From positions 1 through 49,420 of the forward strand of contig JBCFBK010000042.1 in the NCBI GenBank assembly GCA_038562555.1: a stretch of 49,420 bases of DNA, in the 5' to 3' direction. Below the pieces are notes generated by a model. That model saw nothing but the letters and a program-made list of their open reading frames with translations, was not told the DNA's origin and searched no databases. The position numbers were made by a program, and so were the translations under genes. Shown here piece after piece: positions 27,401 through 35,888 of this stretch. Position 1 is the stretch's first letter; the number at the start of each line of letters is the position of its first letter. This DNA is from JBCFBK01 sp038562555. Lineage in GTDB: Bacteria; Bacteroidota; Bacteroidia; Bacteroidales; Prolixibacteraceae.

Positions 27401-28028
27401 GCAGATTTACCAGAACTGGGATGAGGTTTATGCCAGTATCCCCACCGAAACCAACGACAACCAGAAACTTCCCGGTTATTACGACCTGATCGACTTCAAT
27501 GCCGATGGGTTGATCAAAGACAGTGAAGACACGCCTCCTGTCGGTTATTCGGAAGTTCCGCAAAATACCGCCAGCTTGTCGCTGGGCTTCAACTATAAGG
27601 GATGGAGCGCCATGATCCAGTTTTACGGGGTAAACAACGCCAACCGCTATATTCCCTTCAACAACTTCTATAACGACATCGATGTGGTATTCGGACATGT
27701 AGCCGATTACTGGTCGAAAGACAACCCCGATGCCAGTTCCTTCCTGCCCAGATGGAAGACCCAGGCCGAAAATGTGGGACATTATTACCTGTACGACGCC
27801 TCTTTCGTCCGTCTGAAAACGGCAGAAATCGCTTATAACTTCGGTAATCTTTCGTGGGTAAAAAAGGCAGGCTTTTCAAACCTGCGGATTTTCCTGAACG
27901 GAAACGATCTGTTCTTTTGGTCCGACCTGCCCGACGACCGTGAAACCACTTACTCGGGGGGCAGCGCCACGCAGGGATCTTACCCCACCATGAAGCGGAT
28001 TAACCTCGGAATTGACTTAAACTTTTAA
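24498..28028 (+). CDS. SusC/RagA-family TonB-dependent transporter with STN signalling domain
   Basis: 1176 residues. A signal/anchor-like N-terminus (about 17-45) is followed by a secretin/TonB N-terminal (STN) domain (about 48-120, ASLEEVFWSMEKQTEFSFFY). Next come a carboxypeptidase-regulatory-like beta-sandwich (about 140-210), the conserved SusC box GLEEIVAVGYGTQKKE (about 215-230), the plug (NIYIRGQNTWNGGQPLILVD, VSVLKDASATAVFGVKGANG) and a long outer-membrane barrel ending in an aromatic-terminated strand (NLGIDLNF). It imports oligosaccharides together with the SusD encoded 11 bases later. The STN domain means it also signals to the FecR protein encoded upstream. Confidence 0.96.
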   Translation: MKKNLFKHSSQRRVLMKFVWIMGAIWIFILCSILQVSAVISETYAQITKIDLKLKNASLEEVFWSMEKQTEFSFFYNSSDVRGIKGININLTDATAEDILKHVLNGSDLDFSIVHKTVIINKKEVPEVTNIQGEAEQQRKVTGVVKDPGGVPVPGVSVVVMGTTVGTVTGMNGDFTLDVLPGSTLVFSFVGMKKQEITIGSRLNLTVVLEEETIGLEEIVAVGYGTQKKESIVGSIAQTTEEELKRSGNVTDLKQALTGQLPGVVTMTSSGEPGGITTGESATNIYIRGQNTWNGGQPLILVDGVERDMNNVDVNEVAAVSVLKDASATAVFGVKGANGVILITTKRGQAGKTTLNFNYTVTGNILSKQPEKLDSYAAMMAKNEIIEREGVLNEPSWNAYVPYEIVQRYRQPQSAEYALIYPNVDWEDAMYKEIGFSHRATLSARGGSKSLQYFGLLAYLHEGDMFEDYDNYKGYEPNYNYDRFNFRSNIDLKLTGSTKFKLDLSGYYSQKNTNFNNEGSTGRADQWMWAATYFMAPNLFLPMYPDGRWGAYQEGGNNTVNPLAVVYNIGIRETRTTQLNANFTLEQDLKFLTKGLKASGSLFYDNTIRSEGGIYDVQNSIRPNEARTNVPFKQIYPMLYTGPDQDPSEYTLYLPVNDEEYDWVLQPWTIRQETIGAANWDSKIPVTRRLMYQLQLSYARQFGPHNISAMGVFKREEYAKGSMFKNFREDWVFRTTYDYDGRYLLEANGAYNGSEQFGPGYRFDFFPSLALGWYISNERFFKVDWIDRLKLRFSMGRVGDDKVSDNRWLYASQLAYGDRSRLSEASNGYSPYYFYRESVVGNPGIQWETADKTNYGLELGILENMLSFTVDYYTEDRTGILMEGSSRNVPPFFGATPPSANLGRVKSNGFEVEVNFEKNITRDFGMWSKISFAHNENEVKYRDDAPLQYEYLKNAGYPIGQQKRLLGTQIYQNWDEVYASIPTETNDNQKLPGYYDLIDFNADGLIKDSEDTPPVGYSEVPQNTASLSLGFNYKGWSAMIQFYGVNNANRYIPFNNFYNDIDVVFGHVADYWSKDNPDASSFLPRWKTQAENVGHYYLYDASFVRLKTAEIAYNFGNLSWVKKAGFSNLRIFLNGNDLFFWSDLPDDRETTYSGGSATQGSYPTMKRINLGIDLNF

Positions 28029-28039
28029 AACCGGAACTT

Positions 28040-29842
28040 ATGAAAACCACAAGCTATATAACCCGTTTTGGGGCTCTGTTCCTGATCCTGCTCTTCCTGT
28101 CAACCTCCTGCGAAGACTACCTGGATAAGGCGCCCGAAGCCGACATCACCGAAAAAGACGCCTACGGGACATTTATCAGTTTCCAGGGATTCATCGAAGA
28201 AATGTACAACTGCATCATGGACCCCAACAAAGGCGGCGCCTGGAACAAATACCTGTTTGCCGACGAAACGCTCAATAACAAACCCTACAACTTCGACTAC
28301 GGCAATTACTGGAATAATGAAGCCTATTTTTTCGGTGTGGCGCCAAAACCCACCAGCACCAATCCGCGCGACAGGCGGGTCTGGGAATATGCCTGGTATG
28401 CCATTCGCAAAGCCAATCTGGCGCTTGCCAAAATCGACGAAGAAGGCCTGTTTGAAGGCACTCCGGAAGAGAAAGACCATCTGAAGGGACAAGCCCTGTT
28501 ATTCCGGGGGTGGTTCTATTTTGAAATTTGCCGTTACTGGGGAGGCATGCCTTATATCACCCGTCCGCTCGAGCCCACCGAAGATATGACGACCGAAGAA
28601 TTCAACCGGCTCAATTTCCAGGAGACGGCAAAGAAGATGGCCGAAGATTTCCGGGCTGCCGCTAACCTGCTTCCGAACCATTGGGACGAATCGGGTCCCG
28701 GCCAGGCCACCCTGAACCATAACCGCGACCGCATCAACAAGTTCCATGCGTTGGGTTACCTGGGCAAAGCCCTGTTATATGCCGCAAGTCCGATGATCAA
28801 TGAAGAAGCCACCGGCACTGCCTCCTTCGATCCCACGCTGAGCAAACAAGCCGCCGACGCCTTTGGCGAGCTGCTCAAACTGGCTGACGAGACCGGCATT
28901 TACAAGCTGCAATCGTGGTCGACCTGGACTGACTGTTTCTGGCGTTGGAATAATGAGCGGCCGGGCGGAGACGAATGCATCATGATGCCCGTTATTTACG
29001 ACCGCAGCCGGGTGAGATGGTCAGCGCTGGGTGCCACCGTACCCTCGTCGTTCGGTCTGAACAGCGGGTCGGATGCCGATGTCCCGGCGCATAACTATAC
29101 TAAAAACTATGGCATGGCCAATGGATTGCCCATCGACGATCCGGCATCGGGCTATAATCCCAACGATCCGTGGACCGGACGGGAACCCCGTTTCTATAAA
29201 GACATTGCGGTCGATGGCGACCGCATCCACAATGCATCCGGAGCGGATCAATATGCCCAGTTATATATCGGTGGCCGCCACCGTTCGCAGATCAATCCGC
29301 CGAGCGTTACCGGTTACTACGCCAAACGGTATTCCCCTATTGGTGCTGATTTTACCACTTCCAAGGCGGGCGGACTGCAGGCTTACGTGCCTTATCTGCG
29401 CCTGGCCGACATTTACCTGATGTATGCCGAAGCGGTATTATTCAGTCCGGGCGGGTCACCCAATGCCAGCTCGTCCACTTATACCATGACCGCGGCCGAT
29501 GCCGTCAACGCTGTCAGGAACCGGGCACAGCTTCCCGACCTGGATGCAAAGTTCACATCCGGCAACGATGTCTTCTTTGAAGAGATCGTCCGCGAGCGTG
29601 CGGTTGAACTGGCTTTCGAAGGCGCCCGTTTCTGCGATTTGCGCCGCTGGAACAGGAATGGCGACCCCAGGTATCTCGACAAAACAGCGATCGATTTTGA
29701 CCGGGGTCCCGACGGCAAGCCGATTAACCTGAATGAAAGGCTTGTTGTACGGCGGGTTGCTGAAAAGAAACACAACTGGCTGCCCTTACAGGTTGACTTT
29801 ACCAAGTTGTATGAAGGATTTCCTCAAAATCCCGGATGGTGA
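28040..29842 (+). CDS. SusD/RagB-family glycan-binding surface lipoprotein
   Basis: 600 residues. The signal peptide ends at a lipobox (FLSTSCEDYLDKAPE), so it is lipid-anchored at the cell surface. The TPR-rich fold is visible from NLALAKIDEEGLF through ALLFRGWFYFEICRYWGGMP, the SusD family signature. The C-terminal region VRERAVELAFEGARFCDLRRWN is also diagnostic. It forms the lid of the SusC transporter encoded just upstream. The glycan bound is not visible from sequence. Confidence 0.96.
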   Translation: MKTTSYITRFGALFLILLFLSTSCEDYLDKAPEADITEKDAYGTFISFQGFIEEMYNCIMDPNKGGAWNKYLFADETLNNKPYNFDYGNYWNNEAYFFGVAPKPTSTNPRDRRVWEYAWYAIRKANLALAKIDEEGLFEGTPEEKDHLKGQALLFRGWFYFEICRYWGGMPYITRPLEPTEDMTTEEFNRLNFQETAKKMAEDFRAAANLLPNHWDESGPGQATLNHNRDRINKFHALGYLGKALLYAASPMINEEATGTASFDPTLSKQAADAFGELLKLADETGIYKLQSWSTWTDCFWRWNNERPGGDECIMMPVIYDRSRVRWSALGATVPSSFGLNSGSDADVPAHNYTKNYGMANGLPIDDPASGYNPNDPWTGREPRFYKDIAVDGDRIHNASGADQYAQLYIGGRHRSQINPPSVTGYYAKRYSPIGADFTTSKAGGLQAYVPYLRLADIYLMYAEAVLFSPGGSPNASSSTYTMTAADAVNAVRNRAQLPDLDAKFTSGNDVFFEEIVRERAVELAFEGARFCDLRRWNRNGDPRYLDKTAIDFDRGPDGKPINLNERLVVRRVAEKKHNWLPLQVDFTKLYEGFPQNPGW

Positions 29843-29871
29843 GTTTAAATTAATCCTTTAAAATCTGAAAA

Positions 29872-32800
29872 ATGAAATTGAAGAACACTTATACAATCCT
29901 GTTACCTTTCATCACTGCAATGATACTCCTTGTTCCGTATCAGTTAATTGCGCAACAGGAAAACCTGGTCACCATCTCCGCTGTGGTCACAGACGATGGC
30001 GGCAATCCGGTCGCCAATGCTGAAATCTTCAGCGGCAGCGCTTTCACGCGCTCCGACGCTTCCGGCAAATTCACCATCGATGCTGTTGCCGGTTCAGACC
30101 TGATCGTTGAAGCCGCCGGCTTCGGGAAAATCAGTCTTTCCTTTGATGAAGCCGCCAATACCGAAGAAATCAGGCTCAAAAGATCTAAACTCTTTTACGG
30201 CTCCGACGCCCGCATCCAACTGGCTTTCCGTAAATCGGAACAGGGAGATCTTGCCGGTGCAGTGAGTCAGATCAATGCGGCCGACATTGCCAAATACGAT
30301 TATCAAACCTGGGCTTCCGGCGTTCTGAACGGCCGCACCCTGGGGATGATGGGAAGCAACAACATCAGGGGGATCGGCATCAGCATCGATGTAGCCGACC
30401 TTACCGGCAGCGGAACCTTCTCCGGCAATGCCCTTTTTATTGTCGACGGACTTCCCCGTGAAATCGAGTCGCTGCGTATGGCCGACATCGAGACCGTTAC
30501 CGTGCTGAAAGATGTCAATGCCGCCGTTTTATACGGAAGTGCAGCCATCAACGGCGTAGTGCTCATCACCACCAAACGTGGCGAAGCCTTTAAAAAGCGA
30601 ACTGACCTGTCGGTCAATTACGGGATTTCGGTTCCCCTCAACGAACCGGACTTCCTGAATTCGGCCGACTACATGACCTGGTTTAACAAGGCCCGCGAAA
30701 ACGACGGTCTTGAACCCATGTACGACGACCAGACCATAAAGAATTACCGCACGGGCAACAAATACCGTTATCCCGATGTCGATTATTATTCGGATGAATA
30801 CCTGAAACCGTTCAGAAGCTATTTCGACCTGCTGGGCGAATTCTCGGGCGGGAACGACGTGGCCCGGTATTACATGAACACGGGTTGGTATTCAAGCGGC
30901 GGCCTGCTCGATTTTGGTGAAGGCAAAAACGCCCGCAACAACCGCTTCAACGTCAGGGGTAACATCGATCTGAAGATCAACGACTGGATCAATACCTCCA
31001 TCGATGGGACGGCCGTTTTTTTAAACAACAGGAGTCAGCAGGGAAATTACTGGAGCAGCGCGGCCACCATCCGGCCGTACGAATATACGCCTTTGCTGCC
31101 CTTCGAACTCATCGACCCTGAAAACCCGTTGCTCAAAGGCCGGAAGAACGACGTGCAGGGCAAATACCTGCTGGGCGGGAATGCCAGTTTTTTGTCCAAC
31201 CCGATTGGCGACGGATATGCCGCAGGGATCTTCGAACTCATCTACCGGAATTTCTCCTTTAACAACCGGATCAATTTCGATTTGAACAAGATCACCCAAG
31301 GCTTATCGGCGCACACCAACATTAGCTTCGATTATTACACCGCCTATACCCAGACCATCGACAATGACTATTCGGTTTACGAGCCCACCTGGTCTGACAC
31401 TGAAGATAAGATCATTGCCCTGACACAGCATGGCAAAGACGCCCGGCCGGGTACCCAGGTTGTGGGCGGCACTGCTTTCCGCCGGCGTTTTGGCTTCTTC
31501 GGACAGTTAAGTTACGACCGTATTTTTAACGATGTGCATCACCTCACCGGCAACCTGCTGGCGTATGGCAGCAGTTTTAAGGAAGGAGGCGATTTTCAGG
31601 GTGTGAAACATGCCCATGCCGGTTTCCAGGCGTCATACATTTACAACCGGAAATACATGGCCGACTTCAGTGCGGCCTACGTCAATTCGGTTAAGCTGGC
31701 CGATGGCAACCGCGGCGGATTTTCTCCTTCAGCCGCTGTTGGCTGGACGATCAGCGAAGAAGATTTCCTTTCGTCGTCGAAATTCATCAACCACCTCAAG
31801 TTGCGTTTATCGGGCGGCATCCTGCAGTCGGACCTGCCCATCGGGAGTTTCTTCTACTACGACAACCGCTATGCCGGATCGGGCAGCTACAACTGGTACG
31901 AAGGCACCCGCAGCCGTTCGGGCGTTGCCTCGAGCTGGGGTGACAACCGGGACCTGACCTTTGCCAAACGCAAGGAAATTAACCTGGGCATTGAAGGTTT
32001 GCTGTTCAACAGCTTGCTGGGCTTCGAAGCCAATGTGTTCTATGATGTTTATGACGATCTGGTCACCCGGCCTAACGCGACCTACCCCAGTTTTTACAAT
32101 GATTTCCTGCCTTACGAAAACTTCGAATCCGACCGTTACGAAGGCGTTGAAGCCGGGTTAACCCTGAACAAGACAGTTGGCGACTGGTCGTTCTTTGCCG
32201 GTGTCAATGTTCTTTACGTCACCTCCGAAAGGACTAAAGTCAATGAAATCTGGAAGAACGACTACCAATACCGGAAAGGACATCCCAAAGATGCCACTTT
32301 CGGACTCGAGGCGCTGGGGCTTTTCCAGGATCAGGCCGAGATTGAAGGCAGCCCGAAGCAAACCTTCGGAACCGTCAGGCCCGGCGACATTAAATACAAA
32401 GATCAGAACGGCGATGATTTGATCGATGCGAACGACGAAGTTTACCTGCGCCGCTGGCAGGCGCCGTTCTCCGGCGGGATACAGCTCCGGATGTCCTATA
32501 AAAACCTCACTTTGTATGTGCTGGGAGAAGGCCGCTCAGGCTCCAAAACCTTCATGGAAGGTAATTACTATTGGGTAGACGGGAACGACAAATATTCGGA
32601 AGTAGTGTTGGGAAGCTGGACGCCTGAAACGAGGAACGCAGCGACCTATCCGCGCTTAAGTTCGCAGGCAAACAGCAACAACGCACGCCGGTCGAGTTAC
32701 TGGCTTTACAACAACGACTATTTGCAGATCCAGAAGGTCCAGCTCACCTATGGCATGCCGCAACCGGTCATAAAAGCATTGAAGATGAAGGAATTCGACA

Positions 32801-32919
32801 TCTATATAGATGCCTCCGATGTCTGGCAGTTTGCAAAGAACCGCAAAATCAGGGAAACGCGCGTAGGCAGCGAACCCTATTACCGCACATTTTCAATCGG
32901 TGTGAAAGCTAATTTTTAA
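29872..32919 (+). CDS. Second SusC-family TonB-dependent transporter, without STN domain
   Basis: 1015 residues. Signal peptide (LLPFITAMILLVPYQLIAQQ), then a carboxypeptidase-regulatory-like domain (about 33-103, VVTDDGGNPVANAEIFSG), then directly the plug (NALFIVDGLPREIESLRMAD, VTVLKDVNAAVLYGSAAING). The barrel ends in FSIGVKANF. It lacks the STN domain of the first SusC. It also lacks the usual VVVGYGTQ box, having FYGSDARIQLAFRKSEQGDL there instead. It is likely a pure transporter. It starts 29 bases after susD and is paired with the second SusD. Confidence 0.93.
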   Translation: MKLKNTYTILLPFITAMILLVPYQLIAQQENLVTISAVVTDDGGNPVANAEIFSGSAFTRSDASGKFTIDAVAGSDLIVEAAGFGKISLSFDEAANTEEIRLKRSKLFYGSDARIQLAFRKSEQGDLAGAVSQINAADIAKYDYQTWASGVLNGRTLGMMGSNNIRGIGISIDVADLTGSGTFSGNALFIVDGLPREIESLRMADIETVTVLKDVNAAVLYGSAAINGVVLITTKRGEAFKKRTDLSVNYGISVPLNEPDFLNSADYMTWFNKARENDGLEPMYDDQTIKNYRTGNKYRYPDVDYYSDEYLKPFRSYFDLLGEFSGGNDVARYYMNTGWYSSGGLLDFGEGKNARNNRFNVRGNIDLKINDWINTSIDGTAVFLNNRSQQGNYWSSAATIRPYEYTPLLPFELIDPENPLLKGRKNDVQGKYLLGGNASFLSNPIGDGYAAGIFELIYRNFSFNNRINFDLNKITQGLSAHTNISFDYYTAYTQTIDNDYSVYEPTWSDTEDKIIALTQHGKDARPGTQVVGGTAFRRRFGFFGQLSYDRIFNDVHHLTGNLLAYGSSFKEGGDFQGVKHAHAGFQASYIYNRKYMADFSAAYVNSVKLADGNRGGFSPSAAVGWTISEEDFLSSSKFINHLKLRLSGGILQSDLPIGSFFYYDNRYAGSGSYNWYEGTRSRSGVASSWGDNRDLTFAKRKEINLGIEGLLFNSLLGFEANVFYDVYDDLVTRPNATYPSFYNDFLPYENFESDRYEGVEAGLTLNKTVGDWSFFAGVNVLYVTSERTKVNEIWKNDYQYRKGHPKDATFGLEALGLFQDQAEIEGSPKQTFGTVRPGDIKYKDQNGDDLIDANDEVYLRRWQAPFSGGIQLRMSYKNLTLYVLGEGRSGSKTFMEGNYYWVDGNDKYSEVVLGSWTPETRNAATYPRLSSQANSNNARRSSYWLYNNDYLQIQKVQLTYGMPQPVIKALKMKEFDIYIDASDVWQFAKNRKIRETRVGSEPYYRTFSIGVKANF

Positions 32920-32937
32920 TTCTTAAAAAGATTAACG

Positions 32938-34692
32938 ATGAGACTATCTAGACTGTTTTCGCAACTGCTGGCCCTGACCATTCTGCTTCCTGCCTGCGAA
33001 TCGTTGCTTGAGCCGGAGGATGACAACCACAGCACCCTCGACCGGGTTTACGAAGATCCCGCCTATGCCGAAGGCCTGCTGATCAGAGCGTATGCCTATA
33101 TTCCCACCAACGATTACCGGTTTGACGATGTGGCCACCGACGATGCCGTGACCAATGTCAAATCGAGCAATTTCCTGCGCATGGCGACCGGCGAATGGTC
33201 GTCGGTTTACAACCCGCAGAACCTTTGGGACGATGGCAACCGGGCCATCCTGTACATCAATAATTTCCTGGAGTATGTTGAAGATGTTCCCTGGAAGTGG
33301 ACCAACGAAGAGCTCAATGATCTTTATATCCGGCGCTTAACAGGCGAAGCCTATGCACTGAGAGGATTATTTAAATATTTCCTGGCGAGGAATCACGGCG
33401 GAATCGGCTCCGACGGCAAGTTGCTGGGCACCCCCGTTTACAATGAAGTGGTCCGCACCCAGGAGCAGTTTCAGACGCCGCGCGCCTTGTTCACCGACTT
33501 CCTGGCGAGCGCCTATGCCGATCTGGACAAGTCGCTGGAATACCTTCCCCTTGATTACGGGAATGTGGCGGTTTTGCCCGAAGGCTTCAGCGACATGGAA
33601 CTGGACAATTACAATACGGTGTTTGGCGACTACACCCAGCAACGGATGAGCGGACGCCATGCCAAAGCCTTTAAGGCACGCCTGGCGCTTCTGGCTGCAA
33701 GCGCCGCCTTCAACAGCGACAACAATGCCGGCTTATGGCAAACCGCGGCCAATTATACTGCCGAGCTTCTCAATGACATTGGCGGCGTAAGCGGACTGGA
33801 CCCAAAAGGAAACCAGTTCTATCTGAAGGCCCAGGTCGACAATGCCGACATCACCGGCGGCGACAAGAAAGACATTCCCGAGATGCTCTGGCGCCGGCCC
33901 ATCTACACGAACCGGACGCGCGAGACCAACAATTTTCCGCCTTCCCTGTACGGAAGCGGACAGATTAATCCCACGCAGAACCTGGTCGATGCGTTCCCGA
34001 TGAAAAACGGCTTCCCCATCACCGACGCCCTCTCGCTGTACGACCCGTCAAAACCTTATGCCAACCGCGACCCGCGCCTGGCCCTGTATATTGTTTACGA
34101 CGGCAGCAAAATGAAAGGGGCAACAATCAACACCGGTGCGGGAGGCGGTGACAACGCGGTCGATGCGGTGCAAAAGTCGACCCGGACCGGCTATTACCTG
34201 AAAAAGCTGCTGCGCGAAGATGTGAATGTGAATCCCAACTCGACATCCGATCAGAAGCATTTCAACACCCATATCCGCTATACGGAACTGTTCCTGAACT
34301 ACGCCGAAGCGGCCAACGAAGCCTGGGGCCCCGATGCCGGCGGAACCAATGCCTTTACGGCGCGGCAGGTTATTGCGGCCATCCGCAAACGCGCCGGCAT
34401 TACACAGCCCGACCTGTATCTGGCATCAGTTACCGGTAAGGAAGGCATGCGCACGCTCATCCGGAACGAACGCCGGCTGGAGTTGTGTTTCGAAGATTTT
34501 CGTTTCTGGGACCTGCGCCGCTGGAAAGCCGACCTGACCGAAGCTGCCCGGGGCGTGTACATCGATAACGGGACATACACCTATTTCACTGTCGAGGAAC
34601 GGGCGTACGACAACAGCTATATGCACTACGGCCCCGTCCCCAGTCAGGAAGTACTCAAATTTAACCTGGTCCAAAACCAGGGCTGGAATTAA
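32938..34692 (+). CDS. Second SusD/RagB-family surface lipoprotein
   Basis: 584 residues. Lipobox LTILLPACESLLEPE near residue 20. Family features: LTGEAYALRGLFKYFLARNH, HIRYTELFLNYAEAANEAWG and the C-terminal LIRNERRLELCFEDFRFWDL. It is partner to the transporter encoded 18 bases upstream. Two SusC/D pairs in one locus suggest either two related glycans or two fragment sizes of one glycan. Confidence 0.95.
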   Translation: MRLSRLFSQLLALTILLPACESLLEPEDDNHSTLDRVYEDPAYAEGLLIRAYAYIPTNDYRFDDVATDDAVTNVKSSNFLRMATGEWSSVYNPQNLWDDGNRAILYINNFLEYVEDVPWKWTNEELNDLYIRRLTGEAYALRGLFKYFLARNHGGIGSDGKLLGTPVYNEVVRTQEQFQTPRALFTDFLASAYADLDKSLEYLPLDYGNVAVLPEGFSDMELDNYNTVFGDYTQQRMSGRHAKAFKARLALLAASAAFNSDNNAGLWQTAANYTAELLNDIGGVSGLDPKGNQFYLKAQVDNADITGGDKKDIPEMLWRRPIYTNRTRETNNFPPSLYGSGQINPTQNLVDAFPMKNGFPITDALSLYDPSKPYANRDPRLALYIVYDGSKMKGATINTGAGGGDNAVDAVQKSTRTGYYLKKLLREDVNVNPNSTSDQKHFNTHIRYTELFLNYAEAANEAWGPDAGGTNAFTARQVIAAIRKRAGITQPDLYLASVTGKEGMRTLIRNERRLELCFEDFRFWDLRRWKADLTEAARGVYIDNGTYTYFTVEERAYDNSYMHYGPVPSQEVLKFNLVQNQGWN

Positions 34693-34743
34693 TTTTCCGG
34701 ATGTCCGGATTCTTGTGTGTTGATACTAAAAATAAATAGCGAT

Positions 34744-35766
34744 ATGAAACGACTTATTTCCATCTTATTTCTGACCGCCGGCCTTGTTGCCTGTGACAAT
34801 TTCGAGATCGATCATCCCGATTTCGACTACACATCAGGGTTCTTCCCCTACCAGTTTCCGGTAAGGACGCTGGTTCTGGGCGATTATATTTATGACAATG
34901 CCAACGACAACGCCCATAAGTTTGTCATTTCCGCGGCTATGGGAGGCGTTTATGAAAACGACCGAAACCGCGCATTTACGATCGAAGTCGACAACAGCCT
35001 CTGTAACGACATCTGGTTCACCGCTGCCGGACCACAAATCGAGGCCATGCCAGCGAACTATTATACGCTGAGTTCCGCCACCCAACTGGTCATCCCGGCA
35101 GGGAAAATGAACGGCGGAGTCGAAGTTCAGTTAAGTGATGCCTTCTTCAGCGACCCGAAAGCCATTACCCTGGGCTATGTGGTTCCCTTGCAGTTGAAGA
35201 GCTCCAACGATGTCGACACCATCCTCACCGGAAGCTCACCCAATCCTGCAGCCGACCAGCGCATCGCTTCGCAATGGAACGTAGCTCCCAAAAATTTCAC
35301 GATGTTTGCCGTCAAGTATGTGAACGAATTTCACGGCACCTATTTCCAATACGGGGCAAGCCAGGTTAAGGATGCCTCCAATGCCGCAGTTGAAAGCACA
35401 ACCTACAGTGAAAAATACGTCGAAAACAACCAGACCGTCAGGCTGGCCACCTCCGCCCGTTACCAGGTATCGACCAGCATCAACCTCAAGTCGGCGGTCA
35501 TGACAGGCAGCGTAGGGCTGTTGCTGACCTTTAACGGCAATGCCTGCACCGTGTCGGCTCCGGCGGGATCGGCCTACACCATTTCCGGCACCGGCACGTT
35601 TAAGCCGAAAACCTGGGAATGGGGAAACAAAAAGCGTGATGGCATTGAGCTGACCTATACGATCTCGAAGGACGGGAATACGTATACCGCCACCGATGTG
35701 CTGGTGATCCGCGACCGCGGCATCGTCATGGAAACTTACTCACCCACCCTGCAGGCGGCGGGTTAG
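34744..35766 (+). CDS. Surface lipoprotein, DUF1735-like (possible glycan-binding protein)
   Basis: 340 residues from the ATG at 34744. The nine residues upstream in the same frame (MLILKINSD) are not signal-like. Signal peptide with lipobox TAGLVACDNFEID. The first half (DFDYTSGFFPYQFPVRTLVL, VYENDRNRAFTIEVDNSLCN, and the P-A-G-K...G-V-E-V-Q-L-S end) looks like the DUF1735 immunoglobulin-like domain of BT_3987-type proteins, which sit next to SusD genes. The second half is beta-rich with a closing ELTYTISKDGNTYTATDVLV strand set. The probable role is glycan capture at the cell surface. The family call is by recognition only. Confidence 0.7.
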   Translation: MKRLISILFLTAGLVACDNFEIDHPDFDYTSGFFPYQFPVRTLVLGDYIYDNANDNAHKFVISAAMGGVYENDRNRAFTIEVDNSLCNDIWFTAAGPQIEAMPANYYTLSSATQLVIPAGKMNGGVEVQLSDAFFSDPKAITLGYVVPLQLKSSNDVDTILTGSSPNPAADQRIASQWNVAPKNFTMFAVKYVNEFHGTYFQYGASQVKDASNAAVESTTYSEKYVENNQTVRLATSARYQVSTSINLKSAVMTGSVGLLLTFNGNACTVSAPAGSAYTISGTGTFKPKTWEWGNKKRDGIELTYTISKDGNTYTATDVLVIRDRGIVMETYSPTLQAAG

Positions 35767-35808
35767 CATTTCCGGTCTCCGGTTTCCGGTTCCCGGTCTT
35801 ACGACTGT
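35766..35808. repeat. Dispersed CCGGTCTCCGGTTTCC / CTTACGACT repeat
   Basis: Directly after the lipoprotein stop, TTTCCGGTCTCCGGTTTCCG leads into CGGTCTTACGACT. It combines both dispersed repeat words seen at 3225-3290 and 22455-22475 and lies just upstream of the second LacI-type palindrome. Confidence 0.5.
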
Positions 35809-35824
35809 TTTTTAATTTCTTTGT

Positions 35825-35836
35825 GCAATCGATTGC
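35825..35836. promoter_or_regulatory. LacI/GalR-type operator-like palindrome upstream of the lyase genes
   Basis: GCAATCGATTGC again, with the same flanks (TGCAATCGATTGCTTTT) as at 22489-22505. It is followed 18 bases later by TAATTTTA (35855-35862), a one-off match to the -7 consensus TAnnTTTG, the same geometry as in front of the sigma gene. This implies a separate promoter for the two lyases under the same regulator as the sigma factor. Confidence 0.6.
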
Positions 35837-35888
35837 TTTTGTTTTCTTTATTCGTAATTTTATTCCGGTTAATCTGCATCGATCTATT

